From Chamaesiphon sp. (lineage in GTDB: Bacteria; Cyanobacteriota; Cyanobacteriia; Cyanobacteriales; Chamaesiphonaceae): DNA of 9,823 bases. The DNA lies in assembly GCA_026786125.1 (NCBI GenBank), contig JAJAYU010000306.1, forward strand, positions 1-9,823. Reading direction: 5' to 3'. The translations under genes were made by a program, and so were the position numbers. This document shows, one piece after another, positions 1 through 6,540 of this stretch. The notes under the pieces are model-generated. The model was not told where the DNA came from. It saw only the letters and a program-made list of their open reading frames with translations, and searched no databases. Every line of letters starts with the position of its first letter. The first letter of the stretch is position 1.

Positions 1-413
1 ATAATAAGCAAGTAAGACTATCTGATTATCGCGGTATTCAGCCAGTTGTTTTATACTTTACTCGCATTTTTACTGAACAGCAATATTGTCCATTTTGCTA
101 TCCCCATATCAAAGAAATAAACGAGCGATATGGGGAATTTGTTGATCGAGGTATCGAAGTACTAATGATTACTAGTACCGACACACAGCAGAGCAAAAAC
201 GTGGTGCGGGATTTAGATCTGCAAATGCCGCTACTAAGCGATCCTAGTTGTGGGAGGTTTAGACGCTATTATGTGGGGCAAGCTCTCGGAGCACCGCTAC
301 CAGCCCAGTTTGTGGTAAATCAAGCCGGAAAGATTGTCTTCAAACATCTATTCTCGTTCATCCATCACAATGCCGAGATCGATATATTGTTAGACTCAAT
401 TTCAACTAATTAA
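1..413 (+). CDS. Thioredoxin-fold, AhpC/TSA (peroxiredoxin)-like protein, 5' truncated by window edge
   Basis: An open frame runs from base 3 to a TAA at 411-413, giving 136 visible residues and no start codon near the left edge, so the N-terminus lies outside the window. The visible part has the pattern of a redoxin core: a hydrophobic strand VVLYF at residues 15-19, then a CPFC motif at residues 29-32 (codons 87-89 and 96-98), a helix, a strand IEVLMIT, the segment PLLSDPS and a late strand FVVNQAGKIVF that resembles the family's 'F.ID..G.I.' turn. Known members of this broad family reduce peroxides or transfer thiol electrons in the cytosol. The vicinal cysteines suggest a dithiol redox centre, but the substrate cannot be inferred. 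It converges on ugd with only 12 bp between the two stop codons, so no terminator fits between them. The family is fairly secure; the exact function is not. Confidence 0.75.
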   Translation, partial: NKQVRLSDYRGIQPVVLYFTRIFTEQQYCPFCYPHIKEINERYGEFVDRGIEVLMITSTDTQQSKNVVRDLDLQMPLLSDPSCGRFRRYYVGQALGAPLPAQFVVNQAGKIVFKHLFSFIHHNAEIDILLDSISTN

Positions 414-430
414 CTATCAACTAATTTAAC
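402..430. repeat. Short direct repeat TCAACTAATT(T)AAC, two copies
   Basis: TCAACTAATTAAC at 402-414 contains the stop of the redoxin-like gene. TCAACTAATTTAAC at 417-430 contains the ugd stop. A third copy, TCAACTAATTAATTAAC, lies at 1882-1898 over the uxs stop. The longest match between the second and third copies is ATCAACTAATT (416-426 and 1881-1891), so ugd is bracketed by an 11-bp direct repeat. The copies are visible directly; any function is unknown. Confidence 0.6.
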
Positions 431-1823
431 AGCCAATTCCAACATGTTGAAAACCCGCAGCAGTTAGCTCTGTTGCTGACAAGAAATTGCGACAGTCAAT
501 CATCAACGGCGAACGCATCAGTTTGGCTAACTGTTGATAATCAATCTGTTGAAATTCTAACCATTCTGTCATCAATACGATCGCATCACTATCTTTGGCA
601 AGCAGTTCTGGACTAGCAACCAAATTTACATTTGATAAATAGGTATGTGTTGCTGCTTGAGGTGAAATAATCGGATCGTATGCTTTAACCTTTGCGCCAA
701 GCTCGATCAAGATCGAAATGATATCTAGTGCTGGGGCATCCCGCAGATCGTCGGTATCGGGTTTAAACGTTAATCCTAATAAACCGATAGTTTTGCCCTT
801 AAGAATTTTCAGTGAGCTTTGGAGCTTTTGGATTACCAAAGTACGTTGGTTTTGATTGACGCTGACTGCTGCTTTGAGCAGTTGAGCATCATAGCCATAA
901 TCCGATCCGGTATTAATTAGCGCAGCCAAATCTTTGGGAAAACACGATCCACCCCAGCCGATGCCAGCATTCAAGAATTTATTCCCAATCCGCGAGTCTA
1001 AACCAATCCCTTTAGATACCTGGGTGACATCAGCACCAACCCGTTCGCAAATATTGGCAATCTCATTGATAAAACTAATTTTCGTGGCTAGGAAGGCATT
1101 AGCGGCGTACTTGATCATTTCAGCCGAACCCAAGTCTGTCGCGAGGACTGTAACTGCGGGTAGTTTGGCAGCATCAGGATCGGCACAATGTCTGTCGATA
1201 ATTGGTGCATAAAGCTTGAGCATCAGATCGATCGCTTTTTGACTATTGCTACCTAGTACAATTCGATCGGGATTGAGCGTATCATAAATCGCCGAACCCT
1301 CACGCAAAAATTCTGGATTACTAACTACATCAAATTGGGGTGCGAGCCGATTGGGTTGAGCACTACTACTAGCACCAACTAGGCTCAGTTCTCGATTGTG
1401 CTCGACTACACCATCTAGTACGAGCATTTTCACCCAGTCACCAGAACCGATCGGTACTGTAGACTTATTTACAATTACTTTATACTCATCGGTGAGATGC
1501 TCTCCGATCCCTCTAGCTACAGCTTCGACGTATTGAGTATCACTGGAGCCATTGGGCAATGGGGGAGTACCCACCGCAATAAATAAAATTTCACCATGCT
1601 CCACTCCCAATGCCAAATCGGTAGTGAACTGCAATCTACCTGTAGACATGGCAGTTTGCATAATTTCTGACAATCCTGGCTCGTAGATTGGCGAATTTCC
1701 CGCTTTCATCAATTCGACTTTGGCAGGATTATTATCGACACAAATTACATCATGTCCGATATGTGCTAGACAAGCTCCTGTAACCAATCCCACATAACCA
1801 GTTCCGATCGTACAAACACGCAT
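426..1823 (-). CDS. ugd: UDP-glucose 6-dehydrogenase
   Basis: Oxidises UDP-glucose to UDP-glucuronate with two NAD+ in the cytosol. The 465-residue protein has the N-terminal Rossmann motif GTGYVG (residues 7-12), STVPIG with T122, NPEFLREGSA with E171 and E175, the central-helix K238 and N242, and the catalytic C294 in GGSCFPKD with D298. The spacings K-4-N and C-4-D match the characterised Streptococcus enzyme. The C-terminal UDP-binding domain begins near TFKP (352-355). About 26 extra residues lie between T122 and E171 relative to the streptococcal enzyme, which I believe is usual for cyanobacterial members. I chose ATG at 1821-1823 because the family starts MRVCxIGTGYVG. A TTG five codons upstream (1836-1838) is possible but overlaps the only GGA that could act as ribosome binding site. 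The gene lies 66 bp downstream of uxs on the same strand and is probably cotranscribed with it. Confidence 0.96.
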   Translation of the reverse strand: MRVCTIGTGYVGLVTGACLAHIGHDVICVDNNPAKVELMKAGNSPIYEPGLSEIMQTAMSTGRLQFTTDLALGVEHGEILFIAVGTPPLPNGSSDTQYVEAVARGIGEHLTDEYKVIVNKSTVPIGSGDWVKMLVLDGVVEHNRELSLVGASSSAQPNRLAPQFDVVSNPEFLREGSAIYDTLNPDRIVLGSNSQKAIDLMLKLYAPIIDRHCADPDAAKLPAVTVLATDLGSAEMIKYAANAFLATKISFINEIANICERVGADVTQVSKGIGLDSRIGNKFLNAGIGWGGSCFPKDLAALINTGSDYGYDAQLLKAAVSVNQNQRTLVIQKLQSSLKILKGKTIGLLGLTFKPDTDDLRDAPALDIISILIELGAKVKAYDPIISPQAATHTYLSNVNLVASPELLAKDSDAIVLMTEWLEFQQIDYQQLAKLMRSPLMIDCRNFLSATELTAAGFQHVGIGC

Positions 1824-1850
1824 TTTGAAGTATTCCAAATATTATATAAA

Positions 1851-1878
1851 GTATCAAGTATCAAGTATCAAGTATCAA
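1851..1878. repeat. Heptanucleotide tandem repeat (GTATCAA)x4
   Basis: Four perfect head-to-tail copies of GTATCAA occupy 1851-1878, followed by a degenerate unit CCATCAA (1879-1885) that runs into the uxs stop codon. The array sits in the short uxs-ugd spacer, 28 bp upstream of the ugd ATG. Short tandemly repeated heptanucleotides (STRR-type) are known in cyanobacteria. This unit is not one I recognise. Copy number could vary by slippage and change the operon spacer length by 7-bp steps. Confidence 0.9.
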
Positions 1879-1889
1879 CCATCAACTAA

Positions 1890-2840
1890 TTAATTAACCA
1901 AAGTAGGCACGTTAACATTCAGTCGCTGTCTAAATTCAGCAATTGTTTCGGTCAAACCAGCTTCGAGGGAAACAGTTGGCTGCCACTTGAGTAAAGTTGT
2001 GGCTTTAGTAATATCTGGTTTCCGCTGTTTGGGATCGTCTTGAGGTAGGGGTTTAAAACTAATTTCTTGACCTGGATTAATTCGATCGCGAATTTTTTCA
2101 GCGAGTTGGAGAATGGTATATTCTTCAGGATTACCAATATTAATTGGCCCAATATGATCGCCATTCATCAGTTTGATTAACCCATCAACTTGATCGGTAA
2201 CATAGCAAAAACTGCGCGTTTGGCTGCCATCACCATAAACAGTTAAGGGATTACCTTTTAATGATTGGGCGATAAAATTACTGACTACCCGACCATCATT
2301 TTCCAACATGCGTGGGCCGTAAGTATTGAAAATTCTGGCCACCCGAATATCTACATCGTGCTGACGGTGGTAATCAAAACAGAGAGTTTCCGAGATCCGC
2401 TTACCTTCGTCATAGCAAGATCTAATCCCGATCGGATTGACATTACCATGATATTCTTCTGGCTGTGGATGGACATCAGGATCGCCATAGACTTCGGAAG
2501 TTGAAGCCATTAATAATCTGGCTTTAACCCGTTTTGCCAGTCCGAGCATATTTGATGTCCCCAAAAAGCTAACCTTAATGGTTTTAATCGGGTTGTACTG
2601 GTAGTGAACTGGGGATGCTGGACATGCCAAATGGTAGATTTGGTCTACTTCTAAGCGAATTGGCTCAGTAATATCATGCCGAATTAATTCAAAGTTGGGA
2701 TTGCCATACCATTTGCTGATGTTGCTTTTAGTCCCAGTGTAAAAATTATCTAGGCAAATTACTTCATGTTGCTCTTTCATCAATCGATCAAGCAAATGAG
2801 AGCCAATAAAACCAGCACCACCTGTAACTAGAATTCGCAT
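1890..2840 (-). CDS. uxs: UDP-glucuronate decarboxylase (UDP-xylose synthase), extended SDR family
   Basis: Converts UDP-glucuronate to UDP-xylose and CO2 through a bound-NAD+ 4-keto intermediate. The 316-residue protein has the NAD-binding GGAGFIGSH (residues 7-15), D31 closing the second Rossmann strand, TSE at 114-116, and the catalytic Y143 and K147 in SCYDEGKR. The block [14 protein letters not shown] and the later RSFCYV (209-214) are hallmarks that separate UXS from the related UDP-glucose epimerases and dTDP-glucose dehydratases. Length is normal for the soluble bacterial form and there is no membrane anchor. ATG at 2838-2840 is the start because the Rossmann strand begins at once ([13 protein letters not shown]). 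No Shine-Dalgarno is visible upstream. The product of Ugd is its substrate, and ugd follows on the same strand, so the pair makes a complete UDP-glucose to UDP-xylose route, probably for exopolysaccharide or other surface glycans. Confidence 0.95.
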   Translation of the reverse strand: MRILVTGGAGFIGSHLLDRLMKEQHEVICLDNFYTGTKSNISKWYGNPNFELIRHDITEPIRLEVDQIYHLACPASPVHYQYNPIKTIKVSFLGTSNMLGLAKRVKARLLMASTSEVYGDPDVHPQPEEYHGNVNPIGIRSCYDEGKRISETLCFDYHRQHDVDIRVARIFNTYGPRMLENDGRVVSNFIAQSLKGNPLTVYGDGSQTRSFCYVTDQVDGLIKLMNGDHIGPINIGNPEEYTILQLAEKIRDRINPGQEISFKPLPQDDPKQRKPDITKATTLLKWQPTVSLEAGLTETIAEFRQRLNVNVPTLVN

Positions 2841-2914
2841 AATTTAGGATTTTGAAAATTAATTTTTCAGTTTAAGGTATCAATCTGTTCGCCACTATTA
2901 TGATTATTCCGCAC

Positions 2915-2926
2915 GATTCATGAATC
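2915..2926. promoter_or_regulatory. Perfect 12-bp palindrome GATTCATGAATC upstream of uxs
   Basis: GATTCATGAATC is its own reverse complement and is centred about 80 bp upstream of the uxs start. A CATAAT-like -10 box on the minus strand (bases 2897-2902) would place the palindrome over the -35 region, a usual operator position for a dimeric regulator. A few perfect 12-bp palindromes are expected by chance in a window this long, so this is a weak candidate. Confidence 0.25.
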
Positions 2927-2933
2927 AGCAATA

Positions 2934-2958
2934 GTTATCACTGCTTTTCAGCGATAAC
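2934..2958 (-). terminator. Hairpin after the WD40 gene, possible transcript 3' end or processing structure
   Basis: GTTATCACTG (2934-2943) and CAGCGATAAC (2949-2958) form a 10-bp stem around a 5-nt loop. In minus-strand RNA the one non-Watson-Crick position is a G-U pair, whereas in plus-strand RNA it is an A-C mismatch. The structure therefore fits best at the 3' end of the WD40 transcript, 35 bp beyond its TAG. No U-tract follows, so classical intrinsic termination is uncertain. Confidence 0.4.
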
Positions 2959-2992
2959 ACCTACCCACTCTTTATATCCCCTACTGTTAAAG

Positions 2993-4633
2993 CTACATTC
3001 GCTCCCACAGTTGGATCGAACCATCCGCACCACCAATTGCTACTAGATTACCGCAGGGTGCAATTGCGACAGACATGACAGAACGACCTGGATCGCCTTT
3101 GAGAATGCTGCGAGCGCGATCTCGGAACTGAAGATCTGAGCCTTTGTACCAAACTTTGGCTTTACCATCAACACTTCCAGTAATCGCATACTGACTATCG
3201 GGGCTAAAGACGCAAGCATTAATCTGTCCAGCATGGGCTTTAATCGTCTGTGCGAGGCTAAGTTGATGTGGTAGACCATTTTCGATCTGTTCGATTTTCC
3301 ACAAGACTAGATTGCCATCAACGGTGCCTGCGGCGATCGTTTGGGAGTCGGGACTGATACTCAGGGAACCGATACAATGTTTATTGCCACTCGATTCGGC
3401 GATTTTTAGCCCTGAAGCTAACGACCAGATTTTGACAATACCATCATCGCCAGTACTTGCCAGAAATGTGCCGTCAGCACTTAAGGCGATAGCGGCAATT
3501 GGTTCTCGATCGAGCATCGTTTTATCGACAACTCCATCAGGTAAACTCCAGAGGATGATTGTTTGGTCAAAACTACCGCTGATTAAAGTTTTACTATCAG
3601 GCGCGATTGCCAAAGCTCGCACAGAGGCTTTGTGCTGACTCAAATTGTGGAGCAAAGTCCCAGTTTCCAAATCCCACAGTTCGATCGTCTCATCCCAACT
3701 ACCACTGGCAAATAGTTTACCATCAGGACTTACTGCTAGGGCAAATACCCCTTTGAGTCGCTCACCCAATCTATAAATCTCTCCGCCTGTATCTATTTGC
3801 CACAACTTAATTGTTTTATCAAAGCTGCCACTTACCAGTTTGAGACTATCTGGGGTGAAGCTCATACAGCGCACCCAATCACTGTGAGCACTGATTGTCT
3901 GCTGAAGATTCCAAGTTGGTTTTGACCAGATATCACCGCTAAGTTCGGCAGAAACGAGGTTGTCAGAAATCAAGTCGTTAGAGATCAGATCTTCGGAAAT
4001 CATATCTAATAGCGGCGTAATATCGACTTCTGGTTCTTCCTCAAAACTAAACAAACTAGGCAGATTCGATCGATCTAACTCGGTCGATTCCATGCCTAAT
4101 TGCCCAGATAGCTGGGTGAGCTGACGTTCTAAATATTCTACTCGATCGGTTAACGCGCTACTTTCCAACAAATCGACTACTTCTTGAAGACTATTCTCTA
4201 CACCCCCAACATGTTCCTGCATTGATTGCATTAGTTGTTGATGCAGCTCGAATTTTTGCTCCAAGCCAAGTAGCTCTGGTTTAGACTCCAAATCTAAAGA
4301 TGCACCCGCTGCTAGGGCAGGGTAAGTCTTCTGTGCTGTCATTGTTTGCTTGACCAAAGCTGTAGCAAAACTCCGTGCTTGGACGATTTCCTGTTGGAGC
4401 ATTTCACCTTGTTGCTGCAATTCTCGATCAAGTTTTCGTTCTAGAGATCGATCTTGAATGCGGATATTCTGCGTAAATCGCCATCGATTAATCGCATTCA
4501 GGATCAGGCTAATTAGGATTGGCACAATGGCATAGATCCAGTTTGAGGATGTAGCTGCGGCGATAGATCCGACTACAGCTACAGCAATCGCCAGATATTC
4601 ACTCAGATCTAACCAATGGGGAGGAGTTGACAT
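2993..4633 (-). CDS. Membrane-anchored coiled-coil WD40 repeat protein (seven-blade propeller)
   Basis: Function unknown; probably a protein-binding scaffold. The 546 residues read as four parts. (1) Two hydrophobic segments at about 13-30 and 32-48, followed by basic NRWRFTQNIR, suggest a two-TM hairpin anchor. (2) Heptad-like, Q/E/L-rich stretches at about 55-100 and 125-180 suggest coiled coil. (3) An acidic linker at 196-233 contains the repeated unit DLIS. (4) Seven WD40 repeats span about 245-546, with repeat-ending motifs KLWQI, ELWDL, ILWSL, KIWSL, VLWKI, KVWYK and QLWER, enough for a closed propeller. Blades 1-3 share SGSxDxTIxLW while blades 4-7 carry DG at that place, suggesting a more recent duplication of the first three. 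No kinase, caspase or NTPase domain is present, unlike many cyanobacterial WD40 fusions. ATG at 4631-4633 has no visible Shine-Dalgarno. It is transcribed away from purF. Confidence 0.88.
   Translation of the reverse strand: MSTPPHWLDLSEYLAIAVAVVGSIAAATSSNWIYAIVPILISLILNAINRWRFTQNIRIQDRSLERKLDRELQQQGEMLQQEIVQARSFATALVKQTMTAQKTYPALAAGASLDLESKPELLGLEQKFELHQQLMQSMQEHVGGVENSLQEVVDLLESSALTDRVEYLERQLTQLSGQLGMESTELDRSNLPSLFSFEEEPEVDITPLLDMISEDLISNDLISDNLVSAELSGDIWSKPTWNLQQTISAHSDWVRCMSFTPDSLKLVSGSFDKTIKLWQIDTGGEIYRLGERLKGVFALAVSPDGKLFASGSWDETIELWDLETGTLLHNLSQHKASVRALAIAPDSKTLISGSFDQTIILWSLPDGVVDKTMLDREPIAAIALSADGTFLASTGDDGIVKIWSLASGLKIAESSGNKHCIGSLSISPDSQTIAAGTVDGNLVLWKIEQIENGLPHQLSLAQTIKAHAGQINACVFSPDSQYAITGSVDGKAKVWYKGSDLQFRDRARSILKGDPGRSVMSVAIAPCGNLVAIGGADGSIQLWERM
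3944..4003 (-). repeat. Degenerate 15-nt in-frame repeats coding the acidic linker of the WD40 protein
   Basis: On the plus strand the four successive 15-nt units at 3944-3958, 3959-3973, 3974-3988 and 3989-4003 share a pattern near 'tTCnGnAGAAATCAn'. In the protein they encode the five-residue iteration EDLIS / NDLIS / DNLVS / AELSG. The reading frame is kept throughout. This looks like a short expansion within a flexible linker between the coiled coil and the propeller. Confidence 0.6.
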
Positions 4634-4683
4634 TACAGTTATCAGTGATGGATTGGTTCCGAAAAATGCGGCACGGTCGGATG

Positions 4684-4712
4684 ATTATTGGCTAGTTCTG
4701 TGCTATCGTTAA
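4684..4712 (-). promoter_or_regulatory. Candidate sigma70-type promoter for the WD40 gene
   Basis: Read on the minus strand, TTAACG (plus coordinates 4707-4712) is followed by a 17-nt spacer and AATAAT (4684-4689). These match the -35 and -10 consensus at four and five of six positions, and would give a leader of roughly 45 nt to the ATG at 4633. In AT-rich DNA such matches arise often by chance. Confidence 0.3.
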
Positions 4713-4806
4713 TAAACTATTAAGCTTTTCTTAATAATATTTAAAATAAGCACCTTTAGTCGATCGATATCTAAACTTAATTACTATTAGTATTAGAGTT
4801 AATTAT

Positions 4807-4835
4807 TTGTGTCTACAGTATTTACCATGTATATT
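4807..4835 (+). promoter_or_regulatory. Candidate sigma70-type promoter for purF
   Basis: TTGTGT (4807-4812), a 17-nt spacer and TATATT (4830-4835) give a plausible -35/-10 pair. The -10 matches five of six consensus bases and the -35 three. It predicts a start of transcription near 4842 and a leader of about 125 nt containing the inverted repeats at 4850-4880. Confidence 0.35.
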
Positions 4836-4849
4836 TGGCTACAGGTATG

Positions 4850-4880
4850 AGCTATGCTATAGCTGGCAGTCGATCGCCAG
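4850..4880 (+). other. Two adjacent inverted repeats in the putative purF leader
   Basis: AGCTAT-GCT-ATAGCT (arms 4850-4855 and 4859-4864) is a perfect 6-bp inverted repeat. It overlaps by two bases a second one, CTGGC-N8-GCCAG (arms 4863-4867 and 4876-4880). The overlap means the two stems compete for bases 4863-4864. They could be an operator or alternative leader hairpins; no known purine-sensing motif is recognised. Confidence 0.35.
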
Positions 4881-4968
4881 ATGTCGATATTCCTAAAATT
4901 TAGATCAAAAATTCCTCCTTCGATCAGCCGTTCCATAACTTAGCCACCCTCTCCCACTGTAGCCATTC

Positions 4969-6453
4969 ATGATTCCCGATCGCGATTTGCACCTCGATGT
5001 TTGCGCTGATATCAATGACGACAACGCTGTCGATAAACCGGAAGAAGCCTGTGGAGTGTTTGGAATCTATGCACCAGAGCAAGAAGTCGCCAAGCTGACC
5101 TACTTTGGGTTGTACGCCCTCCAGCATCGGGGTCAAGAATCAGCAGGAATAGCTACGTTCGACGGTGCCGATCTCTACGAGCATCGGGATATGGGTTTAG
5201 TATCCCATGTGTTTAATCCAGAAATTCTGGCTAAGTTATCAGGGCAACTGGCGATCGGACATACTCGTTATTCAACTACTGGCGCGAGTCGCCGCTGCAA
5301 TGCTCAACCAATTATTGTTGAAACCAGACTGGGGAAACTTGCCCTTGCACACAATGGTAATCTTGTCAATACAGCCGAGCTTCAAGCTTACCTCCTAGAA
5401 AAAGGTTGTGAACTCAGCACCACGATCGATTCTGAGATGATTGCGTTGATTATTCGGGAAGAAGTCAATGCTGGCAAAGACTGGATTGAAGCAACTATTA
5501 GTGCTTGTCAGCGATGTGTCGGCGCATTTAGTTTGACGATTGCCACTCCTGATGGGATTATGGGCATTCGCGATCCACATGGCATTCGCCCGTTGGTATT
5601 GGGGAGTATGCCCGATCATATCGGTCACTATGTAGTAGCTTCAGAAACTTGTGCTCTAGACATTATCGGCGCGGACTACGAGCGCGATGTCAACCCAGGT
5701 GAGCTGTTATGGATTGATGATGAAGGTGTTAAATCGATCAATTGGGCACTAAAAGTTCAGCCAAAACTGTGCATCTTTGAGATGATTTATTTTGCCCGTC
5801 CCGATAGCTGGGTACATAACGAAAGCTTGTACAGCTACCGGAAACGACTGGGCAAGCAATTAGCAGCAGAATCCTGCCACGACGCTGATATTGTGATTGG
5901 TGTCCCCGATTCTGGTATCCCTGCGGCAATTGGCTTTTCAGAGGCATCTGGTATCCCCTACGCCGAAGGTTTGATCAAAAATCGCTATGTGGGGCGCACA
6001 TTCATTCAACCCACCCAGGAGATGCGAGAAGCAGGGATTCGGATGAAATTAAACCCACTTAGAGATGTCTTAAAGGGGAAACGGGTAATCGTCATTGATG
6101 ACTCGATCGTTCGAGGTACAACTAGCCGTAAGCTAGTCAAAGCTCTCCGCGATGCTGGAGCTAGTGAAATTCACATGCGAATTTCATCACCACCAGTCAC
6201 TCATCCTTGCTTTTATGGTATCGATACAGACACTCAGGATCAACTAATTGCCGCAACCAAGTCGGTTGCTCAAATTGCCACCCAAATCGGGGTAGATACC
6301 CTTGCTTATCTATCTTGGGAAGGGATGCTATCAGCAACGGAGAAAGATCCCCAGAACTTCTGTTCAGCTTGTTTCACAGGGGACTATCCAGTGCAGATTC
6401 CAGATGGAGTTAAGCGTTCTAAATTAATGCTAGAACAAGTGGGTGTTAAATAA
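4969..6453 (+). CDS. purF: Amidophosphoribosyltransferase (glutamine PRPP amidotransferase)
   Basis: Catalyses the first committed step of de novo purine synthesis, PRPP plus glutamine to 5-phosphoribosylamine, in the cytosol. The 494-residue protein begins with a 27-residue propeptide. C28 (in EEACGVFG) becomes the N-terminal nucleophile of the class II glutaminase domain after cleavage; R100 in HTRYSTTG, N129-G130 and D154 complete that site. The phosphoribosyltransferase domain carries the PRPP loop VIVIDDSIVRGTTSR (373-387). C268, C414, C465 and C468 have the same spacing as the four 4Fe-4S ligands of the Bacillus subtilis enzyme, so this is the oxygen-sensitive Fe-S type. ATG at 4969 is the start because a TAG lies in frame three codons upstream (4960-4962) and the next Met is beyond C28. 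No Shine-Dalgarno is visible; the preceding sequence is pyrimidine-rich. It is probably monocistronic, with a strong terminator at 6541-6582. Confidence 0.97.
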   Translation: MIPDRDLHLDVCADINDDNAVDKPEEACGVFGIYAPEQEVAKLTYFGLYALQHRGQESAGIATFDGADLYEHRDMGLVSHVFNPEILAKLSGQLAIGHTRYSTTGASRRCNAQPIIVETRLGKLALAHNGNLVNTAELQAYLLEKGCELSTTIDSEMIALIIREEVNAGKDWIEATISACQRCVGAFSLTIATPDGIMGIRDPHGIRPLVLGSMPDHIGHYVVASETCALDIIGADYERDVNPGELLWIDDEGVKSINWALKVQPKLCIFEMIYFARPDSWVHNESLYSYRKRLGKQLAAESCHDADIVIGVPDSGIPAAIGFSEASGIPYAEGLIKNRYVGRTFIQPTQEMREAGIRMKLNPLRDVLKGKRVIVIDDSIVRGTTSRKLVKALRDAGASEIHMRISSPPVTHPCFYGIDTDTQDQLIAATKSVAQIATQIGVDTLAYLSWEGMLSATEKDPQNFCSACFTGDYPVQIPDGVKRSKLMLEQVGVK

Positions 6454-6469
6454 TTGTAGGGTACCTACC

Positions 6470-6516
6470 TTGCTCTGCTGTCGCAGACACTACGAGAATG
6501 CGGCGCGTAAGGCACC
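6470..6516. repeat. GC-rich degenerate palindromic stretch, possible relic of an interspersed repeat
   Basis: The stretch from 6470 to 6516 is much richer in GC than the flanking spacer. It contains a TCTGC-tgtc-GCAGA hairpin (arms 6474-6478 and 6483-6487) and short CGCA/TGCG and GCGCG elements. The pattern GCAGAC-CTACG-GAA-GCG resembles, from memory, the GC-rich interspersed repeats in intergenic regions of many cyanobacteria (units such as GACGCTACGCGAACGC). Just before it lies GTAGG-gta-CCTAC (6456-6468). Confidence 0.4.
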
Positions 6517-6540
6517 ATTTTAAATTTGGACTGATAAATG

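Larger units (their letters stand above)
4634..4968. other. 335-bp divergent intergenic region between the WD40 gene and purF
   Basis: No credible gene is present. The region is AT-rich in its centre. It holds a candidate promoter for each flanking gene, an AT-rich hairpin TATTAAG-N5-CTTAATA (4718-4724 and 4730-4736), two neighbouring inverted repeats in the putative purF leader (4850-4880), and two CGATCG sites (near 4761 and 4872). A pyrimidine-rich run lies just before the purF start. I see no known riboswitch fold. Confidence 0.7.

Noticed and set aside
934..1212. A 92-codon plus-strand open frame inside ugd
   Set aside because: It is antisense to the conserved catalytic region of ugd, and its sequence is explained by that gene.
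1824..1838. TTG at 1836-1838 as the ugd start
   Set aside because: It adds five residues absent from the family, and it overlaps the only GGA that could serve as ribosome binding site for the ATG at 1823.
1851..1885. The heptamer array as a CRISPR
   Set aside because: Units are 7 bp with no spacers between them, and no cas gene is nearby.
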